DNA from: Gammaproteobacteria bacterium
Lineage (GTDB): Bacteria > Pseudomonadota > Gammaproteobacteria > GRL18
Reading direction: 5' to 3'
Assembly (NCBI GenBank): GCA_026994225.1
Contig: JALWRI010000077.1
Span: 1 to 64,000 of the forward strand
DNA length: 64,000 nucleotides
This document shows positions 9,386 to 17,477 of this stretch, one piece after another (the first letter of the stretch is position 1; every line of letters begins with the position of its first letter). Position numbers and translations under genes: made by a program. The notes under the pieces are model-generated. The model searched no databases. It was not told the DNA's origin and saw nothing but the letters and a program-made list of their open reading frames with translations.

Positions 9386-9427
9386 AAAAAAAGCGCAAAA
9401 GAGAATAAACCTTTTACGCTTTTTTTT
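9386..9427 (-). terminator. Intrinsic terminator after the first B-type secreted protein gene
   Basis: An imperfect 10-base stem (9392-9401 with 9411-9420, one mismatch) and a 9-base loop are flanked by A and T runs on the two sides. It is placed 37 bases after the stop of the gene ending at 9464. On the minus strand the hairpin is followed by a seven-base T run. Confidence 0.75.
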
Positions 9428-9463
9428 AATAGTCATTGATAGTAAATAACGTACTTGCTATCC

Positions 9464-11971
9464 CTATTCTGAACAAGTAATAAAGGGAGGCAATGGTACA
9501 CATTCTTGAGGTTGTGGCTCAACAAATTCTATCTCTAATGGCGTAAGATTGAAGTATAAACGATTAGTTTTTACTTCTCCCTTTGTATCAGCAACTTTCA
9601 CATCTGGAGAGGCTGCTGTAGTATCAGGATCTACCGTTTCCTCTACTATCCCATTTCCATCTTGCTCATCAATGGTATCCTCTGCAACATCAGAAGAAAT
9701 ATCTTCTGATATATCGACAGGTAATACTTTATATCCTGCGAAAATTTGTATAGATATAGGTGTATCAGTAGTTAACCCTTCTGGGGTTAAAGCTAATTCT
9801 TCTTCTGCGACTAATGTTTTTGTTCCCTTATAAGCATAAAATGTTCCAGTCCAGGGTGCCCATCCATTAGGATGTTCAGAAGTCAACAAGATAAAATTAT
9901 CAAAATCCTTATTAAAGGCTACAAAAACATAAAATTCTGCTTGCATGCCTACATCTTCTGGAGCGACACTAATAAACATTTTAACATCCACTACTTGATT
10001 TAATTCAACGCTTTTAGTATAAATGCCATTTTTCATAGCACCACCAAAAAAAGTAATATCCGTTAATTCTTCTTCAGGAATGGCTTCTCCAGTATTAAAA
10101 TCCACCCCAGTTACAGGACTAAGATTAAAGCCTTTTTCTGATTCATCGCCTTTTTCCATTATAGTAATTGTTACGGTTGCTTCACCGGAGCTTTCCGTAC
10201 CATCGAATACTTTATATTGAAAACTATCTGTCCCTACACTGGAATTTGCTTTATAAGTGAGATTTGGCGTAACCCCAGTTAAACTACCTTTTTCAGGTTG
10301 GGTCGTTACCGTATAGGTTAAACCATCACCATCTGCATCCACACCTAATAAGGTAATATCCACAGATTGACCTAGCTCTACTGAAACAGTCACATTACTC
10401 GCTGTAGGTGCTGTATTAGTTGTCGCTGGTGTCGATTGGCAATCAGGATTAGTCAGACTAGTGATAGGATTACTACATTCAGGAGGTAAACACTCATCTC
10501 CAGTACAGCTTGCTACTTCCACAACACTGACAGAAATGGTATCTTGCGCACCACTCGCATCTTCACAGACTACATCTGTCGTCCCTTCAGTTATTCCAAT
10601 AAGGTTTATTATATTGTTATTCACTGATACTGTTACAATCGTCTCATCGGTAGACGTACAAGTAACTACTGTGCCAGCCGTCGGAGATACAGTACTGGAT
10701 TTTCCTATTTGTACTGTCTTATTAGCCGGAATATCTAAAGCAGGTTCAGGAATCACCGTAACCGTTGTACTATCGCTATTACCATCAGCATCTGTTCCTG
10801 TAATAATAGTAGTACCTTCGGTTTTACCTACTACACTTGCATTACCATTGCCATCAATCGTAACACTGGCTACACTAGAATTACTAGACGTATACTCAAC
10901 AGCTTGTCCTTGTAAGGGGATAATCGTAATTGTTTGATTCACTCCTGCAGTAGCAGCACCAGGCAAATCAATAGGAGGTTGAGCCTCCACAGTAACCGTC
11001 ATAGTATCCGTATTATCTGCACTGACTCCTTGCACAGTAATAGTGGTTGTACCTTGCTTAACCCCAGTTACTACACCCGTACTAGCATTTACTGAAGCAA
11101 TAGTAGGATCGGCAGAAGTAAATTTAGTTGCTACACCCGCTAATACACTCACAGCGATACTATCACCGACTGCAATAGTCATACTGCCAGGTAAATCAAT
11201 ATCAACTTCTTCTGGTGGATTATTACCTACTCCTTCACACGGTGCAGTGCCTGCAGAACTCGCTCCAGCAAAAAGTACATTCCCTAAACTATCAAATTGA
11301 CAGGTATTAAACCAGCCAATATACGTAGAGGCTTTTACCGTTATAATACCATCGATTTTAAAAATACTATGGCTAGCTTGTTTGGTATCAATAACATTAA
11401 TATATATCCAACGCCCAGTAGCAAGAGGTGAACTCAAGGGTACTTGTACACCAAATATTTGCATTGTGCCGTCTGCCTGTTTAGCAATAATCTCTTGTCC
11501 TGCAAGTAAGTTACTTAAATTAGAGGTCGGATCAGAGTTTACTGGCGTGTTAGGATCAGTAGTAACCGGCGGGCTGTCTGCACGAATTGCTGCTCTAGCT
11601 TCTGCTGACTGAGTATAACGTAAATTAAAATTTAATTTTGTCGTACCTGGGGGTAAATAAATACGAAATTTAGTAGGACGATAATTAGAAATACTATAAA
11701 AACTCAAATTAGCTTCTGAAGCACTACCAAAAGGACAACTATCTGGTCCTATACGCATATTACACATTGTTCTTGGATCATTAGCATGATAACGATCTCT
11801 AAAACTTTTTACTGTAAAGGTAGTATTTTGTACATTACCCTGACTATCCAATGCACTGGTTATTTCTGTACTCACCGTATGCAAGCTGGAATAACTCGTA
11901 TCGTCTGCTGCCCATACTGTAGTATATATCGCAAATACTACTATCCAAATTATTATCATATTTTGTTTCAT
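9464..11971 (-). CDS. B1: secreted multidomain protein with Big_2-like and cadherin-like Ig repeats
   Basis: Predicted secreted protein of 835 residues and unknown function. The ATG at 11971 is chosen over upstream starts in frame because it gives a classical signal peptide (MKQNMIIIWIVVFAIYTTVWA). The N-terminal domain (about 25-245) has the PTKFRIYLPPGTT and GRWIYINVI landmarks shared with two other proteins in this window. Three bacterial Ig-like group 2 repeats follow, each starting near 'LPG' or 'IPA' and ending in a TVTV or SVSV strand. Next come a cadherin-like domain with DADGDGLTY and GTDSFQYKVFDG, a C-terminal beta domain (IQIFAGYKV) also seen in B2, and an acidic tail. It lies downstream of an A-type gene but beyond a terminator. 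Confidence 0.8.
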   Translation of the reverse strand: MKQNMIIIWIVVFAIYTTVWAADDTSYSSLHTVSTEITSALDSQGNVQNTTFTVKSFRDRYHANDPRTMCNMRIGPDSCPFGSASEANLSFYSISNYRPTKFRIYLPPGTTKLNFNLRYTQSAEARAAIRADSPPVTTDPNTPVNSDPTSNLSNLLAGQEIIAKQADGTMQIFGVQVPLSSPLATGRWIYINVIDTKQASHSIFKIDGIITVKASTYIGWFNTCQFDSLGNVLFAGASSAGTAPCEGVGNNPPEEVDIDLPGSMTIAVGDSIAVSVLAGVATKFTSADPTIASVNASTGVVTGVKQGTTTITVQGVSADNTDTMTVTVEAQPPIDLPGAATAGVNQTITIIPLQGQAVEYTSSNSSVASVTIDGNGNASVVGKTEGTTIITGTDADGNSDSTTVTVIPEPALDIPANKTVQIGKSSTVSPTAGTVVTCTSTDETIVTVSVNNNIINLIGITEGTTDVVCEDASGAQDTISVSVVEVASCTGDECLPPECSNPITSLTNPDCQSTPATTNTAPTASNVTVSVELGQSVDITLLGVDADGDGLTYTVTTQPEKGSLTGVTPNLTYKANSSVGTDSFQYKVFDGTESSGEATVTITIMEKGDESEKGFNLSPVTGVDFNTGEAIPEEELTDITFFGGAMKNGIYTKSVELNQVVDVKMFISVAPEDVGMQAEFYVFVAFNKDFDNFILLTSEHPNGWAPWTGTFYAYKGTKTLVAEEELALTPEGLTTDTPISIQIFAGYKVLPVDISEDISSDVAEDTIDEQDGNGIVEETVDPDTTAASPDVKVADTKGEVKTNRLYFNLTPLEIEFVEPQPQECVPLPPFITCSE

Positions 11972-12121
11972 ACTGCTAACCCTGTTTATTATAAGCCTCA
12001 TCACTAAAAAATTTCCTTCTACCACTACCTACACAAACGGACAATTACAATGAATTATAATTATTGTACTATCTTCCTTTTGTTACAAGTAAAAATAGAT
12101 GCAGAAGATAGCATTGTAACA

Positions 12122-12158
12122 AAAAAACCCCACTATACTATGTATAGTGGGGTTTTTT
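12122..12158 (-). terminator. Strong bidirectional hairpin terminator between A1 and B1
   Basis: Perfect 11-base stem CCCCACTATAC/GTATAGTGGGG (12128-12138 with 12142-12152), three-base loop, six A before and six T after, so it can work in both directions. It lies 48 bases after the A1 stop codon, so B1 needs its own promoter or read-through. Confidence 0.9.
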
Positions 12159-12206
12159 ATATTTATGTATCAATAATACTAGAACATAAATTATTATACA
12201 CTTATA

Positions 12207-13538
12207 TTATAAGCTCACACCTGGAGTATAAGCTGATTTACGCCATACCATGCTTAATGCACCATTTGAAGCGTCATATTGAATGCTACTAGCACTAACA
12301 GGAGCACCTGTATAACGAGGATCAGATGGGAAAGAAGTAACAAGCCAACCTTCTTGTGGTCCACCATCGCTATTAAAGCTACGTACTATAGAAGTGCTGC
12401 TACAACCAATTTCCACTAAATTTACCTCATAAGGATGTTGGTTAGTTTGTTGAGGTGGTGCTGGAGAGATAATTGGATTATCAGGTGTAGTCGTATTTTC
12501 AGACATATCACGAATACCATAAACAACATTATCAATACCTAATGTTCCAAAGTAGGCTTCATAAAATGGTAAATATGGGGTATTGGGACTAGGAGGATTA
12601 GCATAAAGGATACGTGGATCATGATTTACACCAGGGATAACTGCTGCAAAGTCAGTTTCTTTAGTAGGATAACTGAAGATACCAAAAGTACCTGAAGTAT
12701 CACTACATTTATAAGGAGTTACAACGTAATCCTTCGCCATTGCTAAATCAATTTCTTGACGAGTGATTGCAGTTGTCGCACCAAGCAATGTTTCTTGTCC
12801 GGTATCCAAACCTACAAAGTTATTATAATCCATGAAGGTATCTAAATTAATACCCATGCTTGCACCGATAGCAGGAGCACTAATAGTTGTTGTACCACTC
12901 AATACATTTAAAGTACATACATCATTAGCTGTTGTACACTCTGGCAATACAGCTTGTCCCTTAACAAAGGCATTGTAATACGCCAAGATATCTTTCTTAT
13001 CTACCGTACCATCTTCTTGTACCTCAGGGAAAATAGCAGCTGGCGCACCAAAAGCATTCGTTATACCAAAAGTTGGAATCGCTGCCGATTCAATAATTTC
13101 AAAATAACCAAATGCAGAAGTATCCCCTGCATTTTGTGGTACTTGTAATGGATAGCTTACTGGATTATCAATACTTGCAAATGATTCAGAATTAATTAAC
13201 ACACTATCATCTGCTGATACCAGCGCATTACCACTGCCATCTGCTACAATATCACCAGACCAAGCATCACCAGGACTTAGGAAAACCAAAAAGTCCAATA
13301 ATTCCTCTGTGTATAAAGCTGAACGAAATACCACCTTAGCCACTACAGAATACTCAAGGCTTGAGTTAACTAATGTCATATTAGTTTCCCAAGACGCATC
13401 AGATAAATACATGGGTGAAAATAATAAATCACCTTTATTACCTGGAGCTTTTGCAAAGTATGCAAATGAAGCAGAACCTACACCTACTGCAGCTGCAATA
13501 GCGGTTGCCATAATTGTCTTTTTAAACGCTTTTTTCAT
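12207..13538 (-). CDS. A1: secreted protein of unknown function (paralogue of A2 at 17478-19058)
   Basis: Predicted exported protein of 443 residues. A signal peptide covers residues 1-26 (basic start, AIAAAVGVGSASFA). It shares with A2 the landmarks GDLLF (36-40), W-E-T-x-x-T-V (around 50), LDFLVFLSPGDAWSG (81-95), DSVL, an acidic D-Y-N-N-x-V-G-L segment and YTGAPV near the C-terminus. I recall similar exported proteins with a 'GDLLFxPxY ... LDFxVxLSPxDxW' pattern in other proteobacteria, but no function is known to me. No transmembrane anchor or sorting signal is visible after the signal peptide. AAAGGG lies 8 bases before the ATG. Confidence 0.75.
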   Translation of the reverse strand: MKKAFKKTIMATAIAAAVGVGSASFAYFAKAPGNKGDLLFSPMYLSDASWETNMTLVNSSLEYSVVAKVVFRSALYTEELLDFLVFLSPGDAWSGDIVADGSGNALVSADDSVLINSESFASIDNPVSYPLQVPQNAGDTSAFGYFEIIESAAIPTFGITNAFGAPAAIFPEVQEDGTVDKKDILAYYNAFVKGQAVLPECTTANDVCTLNVLSGTTTISAPAIGASMGINLDTFMDYNNFVGLDTGQETLLGATTAITRQEIDLAMAKDYVVTPYKCSDTSGTFGIFSYPTKETDFAAVIPGVNHDPRILYANPPSPNTPYLPFYEAYFGTLGIDNVVYGIRDMSENTTTPDNPIISPAPPQQTNQHPYEVNLVEIGCSSTSIVRSFNSDGGPQEGWLVTSFPSDPRYTGAPVSASSIQYDASNGALSMVWRKSAYTPGVSL

Positions 13539-13577
13539 CGCTTAGACCCTTTCCTAGTTAAAATTTAAAAATTAAAA

Positions 13578-13583
13578 ATTATA
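13578..13583 (-). promoter_or_regulatory. Candidate -10 box for A1
   Basis: On the minus strand there is a perfect TATAAT about 40 bases upstream of the A1 start. No good -35 element is found at 16-18 bases, so the call rests on the -10 and position only. Confidence 0.3.
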
Positions 13584-13660
13584 TGCTTTTCTTACTGCTT
13601 ACGCATCAGTGTAACATTCTCACCAGCACATACTCAAATCTTGATTACATTTTTTCTGTC

Positions 13661-14155
13661 TTATCCACGACCCTTTCTTAACTTAATAATTGGGTCTCGG
13701 AACACATGATACCATTGACCTCTTACCTGTTTCCAATCACTGATTAAATTCATCGTTTTTGTTAACTTTGTTGAACCTGGTCTTTTATAAGTAGTGCTGG
13801 TAAAAACCCTTGCTTTGGTTTTTTCTGCATTACTAAATTCAACATTATTAACAACAACGCCTAAATTCTTCCAGCCACCGTTATAATAGGCGTGATAGAG
13901 TTCTTTTGAAATGCCGTCTTGTACTTCGGGTGCTTCCATTTCGTAACACTTTAACCATTCACGACGATAGTTATATGTCCAAAACATCAACACTCTATGT
14001 TGCAAGTCAGCAGGAACATCAACCACTACAGGTACATGCCATGTTATCGCAGTATCCGGAGATTCTATCATATTCTGTAAAGAACAGGCAGAAGCAATGA
14101 ATACTATTAACAAATAAAAATGAATCTTAAATACTGATTGCACTTGTTTAATCAT
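13661..14155 (-). CDS. Putative lipoprotein of unknown function
   Basis: Small protein of 164 residues with an N-terminal hydrophobic segment ending in IASACS. This resembles a lipobox with the lipidated cysteine near position 24, although Ala at -3 is weaker than the usual Leu. The mature part has several Trp/Tyr-rich segments (LMFWTYNYRREWLKC, GGWKNLG, WKQVRGQWYHVF) and looks globular. AGG is present 7 bases before the ATG. It lies upstream of A1 in the same orientation, 122 bases away, and could be exported to the same compartment. No family was recognised. Confidence 0.65.
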   Translation of the reverse strand: MIKQVQSVFKIHFYLLIVFIASACSLQNMIESPDTAITWHVPVVVDVPADLQHRVLMFWTYNYRREWLKCYEMEAPEVQDGISKELYHAYYNGGWKNLGVVVNNVEFSNAEKTKARVFTSTTYKRPGSTKLTKTMNLISDWKQVRGQWYHVFRDPIIKLRKGRG

Positions 14156-14442
14156 GTTAACCTATAATTTATTCATGTGGTTTAATATACACCATGTGTA
14201 TGTTTATTACAACAAATAATGATAATTTTTGTGTTTTTCACAACATCCTCTTTTTTTATTTTTCCAAAATCATATTATAAATAATATTAACTCTTTGATT
14301 TTAAATATAATAAAAAAATAAGCTCTAGTAATATTACTAATGTAGTCATTTACAATAAAAAGTAAAATTATATATTAATTAATATACTTGTTGTATATAA
14401 ACAACAAAAATACCATTATATTTGTAAAAAGTAACGGACAAG
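14156..14442. other. AT-rich intergenic region
   Basis: About 287 bases, very AT-rich, between the rhamnosyltransferase-like gene and the lipoprotein gene, both on the minus strand. It presumably holds the lipoprotein promoter. I see no open frame, strong hairpin or repeat in it. Confidence 0.5.
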
Positions 14443-15360
14443 CTATAGTTTTTTTACATCCTGTAGTACACAGCGTGGGTATTTTATTCCATCCCAAACC
14501 CCTTTTACCATCATTTTAATATATTCTTTGCGTGGAGCAATTAACAACATAAAAATGATAAACCGAAATAGCATACGAGGAATATCCTGAATAATCCATG
14601 ATCGAGGGGTGTAAGCTCGAAAATATAACGCAATTCTATTTCTAGTACTGTAGTACAAACGCTTTGGAGAATGCACATAAAAGCGTAACCATTTTCCTAG
14701 CCACAATTTATAAACTTTTTCCCCCAAGCAATGTTGCATATGCGCATCACATATCCCATATATACCATATCCATGCGCCTTTGCTCGAAAACACCATTCT
14801 AAATCAATGTTATCTATAAATAAATCCTCTTCAAAAAAACCTATTTCTTCTAATGTAGAAATAGCCATAAACATCCCGGAAGATATTAAAAAATCACAGG
14901 AATAATAGCCATGTCTTCCATCACAATAATGACGCACTACTTGCCCTTTTTCGAAATGGACAAAATATCCTTTTGAATGATCACGCATATCAATAGCAAG
15001 TGCCCCCACCACGGCAACTTTATTTTTACCTGATAGCATCTCGTAATATTGTCGTAATTTTAATATCATATCATGATGAGGAATACTATCTTGATCTAAA
15101 AATAATACATGTCTGTATCTTTTATTCTTCGCCCAGAGTATACCTTTATTTTGCGCACTCGCAACACCTACATTTTTCTCCATCCATAAAGCAGATAGTA
15201 TATATCTTTTTGTCAGTTGTTTAATTGCTGTTTGTAATAAAGAAGAGGATGCATTATCAACAATTAATACATCAGAGGATTGTTTATTTACTGAGAGTAA
15301 TATTCTTTCTAATAACGGAATATCTGGCTGATATGTTACGATAATAACAAGCACATCCAC
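14443..15360 (-). CDS. Glycosyltransferase family 2 protein, rhamnosyltransferase type
   Basis: GT-A glycosyltransferase of 305 residues. It has the pattern of WbbL/RfbF-type rhamnosyltransferases: N-terminal VIIVTYQPD, IVDNASS (about 34-40), NVGVASAQNKGI, FLDQDS (DxD-like), then DFLISSGMF and FIDNIDLEWCFRA in the acceptor half. The C-terminal part has a hydrophobic stretch near FRFIIFMLLIAP that may associate with the membrane. It stands alone between the two A/B secreted-protein modules rather than in the main polysaccharide cluster. A role in decorating surface glycans, or less likely the neighbouring secreted proteins, is inference. Confidence 0.82.
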   Translation of the reverse strand: MDVLVIIVTYQPDIPLLERILLSVNKQSSDVLIVDNASSSLLQTAIKQLTKRYILSALWMEKNVGVASAQNKGILWAKNKRYRHVLFLDQDSIPHHDMILKLRQYYEMLSGKNKVAVVGALAIDMRDHSKGYFVHFEKGQVVRHYCDGRHGYYSCDFLISSGMFMAISTLEEIGFFEEDLFIDNIDLEWCFRAKAHGYGIYGICDAHMQHCLGEKVYKLWLGKWLRFYVHSPKRLYYSTRNRIALYFRAYTPRSWIIQDIPRMLFRFIIFMLLIAPRKEYIKMMVKGVWDGIKYPRCVLQDVKKL

Positions 15361-15533
15361 TAGCTTAGTTATTCCTTTTTATATATCAATAAAATTATAT
15401 CACAACACTAACTTTCGTTTAAACTATTAGTGCTTGTTAAATCTTCTATATATCTGTTAAGACTCGTTCACCCGCTTTTAAAAAACGGGTAAACGCTTGT
15501 TATCTGTTTGCAAGAAATAATAAATACTACAGA

Positions 15534-17267
15534 CTAGGGTGATACAGTAATCCCTACTAAATCACCATCTGTATAAATTTTACCTTTAGTAGCTACTTTA
15601 ACATAATACCCTACAAAGACTGAATACTCACCTGCTGCTAATTCAGGTAATCCCAATGCTTGGGCAAAATCAGATAACCCATAGCTTAAATCAATACTTT
15701 CATTGGCATTAAGCGGATATTGTGGTACAGGGTTAATACCATTCCATATACTACCATCATCATTTAAGATAATCCATGCAAGAAACTCTTCAGGGCCATC
15801 AATAAATATCCCCAAAACGCCTTGTTTTCCTATATGCAATGGATCAACTTGAATTGCCCCTGAAATTTTAAGACTATCGCTTGGCTTAAATACCGTTGGT
15901 GTAAAAGCATTACTATTACTTATTTTTACATCAAAAGTAGGAGTTGCAGTATCATTTTCTATAGTAATAGGTACAACAATAGAGTTATTGGCTGAATCAT
16001 AAACAGTAATTAAAGCATCTCCTACAACTAAAGAAGAATAAGTAATAATCCCATCTGTACGCACAGAAACATTGACATTGGAATTATTACTACTTACAGC
16101 ATAGCTTCCCGTACCACCGGAAACCAAAATAGTACCACTAAAGACACGTAATGTTGCCGCACCTTGTGGTAATGCTGTCGTTACAATTGCAATAGATTCT
16201 ACATCATTTAATTCTACTGTTAGTTTTTTATTCGGCATACTGACATATAAACTATGCACCTTTACCGGTATAGAAGCATCAGAAATAGTAACAATACCTG
16301 CCGCTCCCGGATCACCAGAAAAACTAAAAGAAGATCCCCCTGCATTCATATTAACACTAATAGTACGAGGATTTTCTGACAAAATATTACTTGATACACT
16401 GACACTATAAGGAGGTAATCCACCAGTTAAAGATACCGTCGTTCCTGACACATTGGCCTTAATATCTTCGACTACAGGTATAGATGGCTCTTCTGGCTCT
16501 TCTGGCTCTTCTGGCTGAGGAACAGGCGTTACAGGAGGATCTTCTGGTTGGGGAGTAATAGGTGTATTCGTATTACTATCTGTCGGTTCACCATTAACAA
16601 AAGCCATGCTGTTATAGGCTGCACTATAGAGAGAATAATCCACTTCCATCATAATAGATAAACTGTTTAAATTACCCGCTTCAGAAGGATTAGTACCACT
16701 GATACCTGGAGCACTATTATTAAGTATATGTATATATAACCATTGCCCCACAGGCTGTGGTGAAGGTGTTTTACCGAATGTCATAGCAATAATATTGCTA
16801 TCTTTAGATAAAACATGCAATTCATCCCCACCATTAAGGCAAGAAATATATCCACTCGGTGTATTAGCAACACAAATATCATTACGTAAACGCACATAAT
16901 TTCTATCTGGATTAGAACGATTATCTTCTGTAATTTCTTTTGCAACAGGTGGTGTACCTAAACGATATGCCATCTGGAAATTACTATTTCCGGAAGATAA
17001 AAAGTTACTCATTGCTACATTCGTAGTTCCTGCAGGTATAAATACTTTAAATTTTCTGGGTGAAAAATTTTTATGTCCTGCCAAACCTAAAATGGCCTCT
17101 CCATCTTTAACTTTTAAATTCCCTGGTGCAAATTTCTGTTGAAAATTAACCTCTTCTAAACTATGCAATGACACATATTCATCAGCTACTGCTGCATATA
17201 ATGAAGTGGAAAAAATCCACAATAGTAAAGAAAACCCCTGCTTTATCTTGTTGTTTAAAACTATCAT
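15534..17267 (-). CDS. B2: secreted protein with N-terminal B domain, Pro/Glu linker and Ig-like region
   Basis: Predicted secreted protein of 577 residues. The signal peptide is about 1-25. The N-terminal domain (30-215) is very close to that of B3, sharing AILGLAGHKNF, FIPAGTTNVAMS, MAYRLG, SKDSNIIAMT, GQWLY and SGTNPS, with a conserved cysteine pair (Cys132, Cys143). A low-complexity Pro/Glu linker (236-262) includes EEP repeats encoded by a 9-base tandem repeat. The following beta-rich Ig-like segments (about 268-450) end in a C-terminal domain with VFVGYYVKV that matches the end of B1. AGGG lies upstream of the ATG. A heptanucleotide repeat tract begins about 14 bases upstream. Function unknown. 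Confidence 0.78.
   Translation of the reverse strand: MIVLNNKIKQGFSLLLWIFSTSLYAAVADEYVSLHSLEEVNFQQKFAPGNLKVKDGEAILGLAGHKNFSPRKFKVFIPAGTTNVAMSNFLSSGNSNFQMAYRLGTPPVAKEITEDNRSNPDRNYVRLRNDICVANTPSGYISCLNGGDELHVLSKDSNIIAMTFGKTPSPQPVGQWLYIHILNNSAPGISGTNPSEAGNLNSLSIMMEVDYSLYSAAYNSMAFVNGEPTDSNTNTPITPQPEDPPVTPVPQPEEPEEPEEPSIPVVEDIKANVSGTTVSLTGGLPPYSVSVSSNILSENPRTISVNMNAGGSSFSFSGDPGAAGIVTISDASIPVKVHSLYVSMPNKKLTVELNDVESIAIVTTALPQGAATLRVFSGTILVSGGTGSYAVSSNNSNVNVSVRTDGIITYSSLVVGDALITVYDSANNSIVVPITIENDTATPTFDVKISNSNAFTPTVFKPSDSLKISGAIQVDPLHIGKQGVLGIFIDGPEEFLAWIILNDDGSIWNGINPVPQYPLNANESIDLSYGLSDFAQALGLPELAAGEYSVFVGYYVKVATKGKIYTDGDLVGITVSP
16485..16516. repeat. 9-base tandem repeat in the B2 coding region
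   Basis: About 3.6 copies of TGGCTCTTC (plus strand), encoding the EEPEEPEEP part of the Pro/Glu linker on the minus strand. Gain or loss of a unit stays in frame and only changes linker length. Confidence 0.85.
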
Positions 17268-17280
17268 AAAGTACCATCCC

Positions 17281-17322
17281 TAAAAAATAAAAAATAAAAA
17301 ATAAAAAATAAAAAATAAAAAA
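17281..17322. repeat. Heptanucleotide tandem repeat upstream of B2
   Basis: Six uninterrupted copies of TAAAAAA (plus strand; TTTTTTA on the coding strand). They end about 14 bases before the B2 start codon, just upstream of the AGGG ribosome binding site. Slippage by 7 bases would alter the promoter spacing or the 5' untranslated region of B2. Confidence 0.9.
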
Positions 17323-17416
17323 TTTTTGTTTCCACTCTGCATGGATATAATTAAATAAAGGCAATTACATTTGCTATTGTGTTCAGTAAGTAAATACATT
17401 TATTTGATTAAACCAT

Positions 17417-17456
17417 AAAAAAACACCACTTACTTAATAGAAAGTGGTGTTTTTTT
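17417..17456 (-). terminator. Bidirectional hairpin terminator between A2 and B2
   Basis: An eight-base GC-containing stem, CACCACTT/AAGTGGTG (17424-17431 with 17442-17449), is extended by seven A:T pairs, with a 10-base loop and A/T runs on both sides. It sits 22 bases after the A2 stop, the same placement as the terminator between A1 and B1. Confidence 0.88.
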
Positions 17457-17477
17457 GTATGAAATAGATATTAATGA

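Noticed and set aside
9549..11612. Several plus-strand open frames opposite the B1 gene
   Set aside because: They are mirror frames of the Thr/Val/Ser-rich repeats of B1, with no ribosome binding sites or recognisable domains.
15461..15500. Hairpin-like ACCCG...CGGGT sequence after the B2 gene
   Set aside because: The stem is only five bases and no T run follows on the minus strand, so it is not supported as a terminator.
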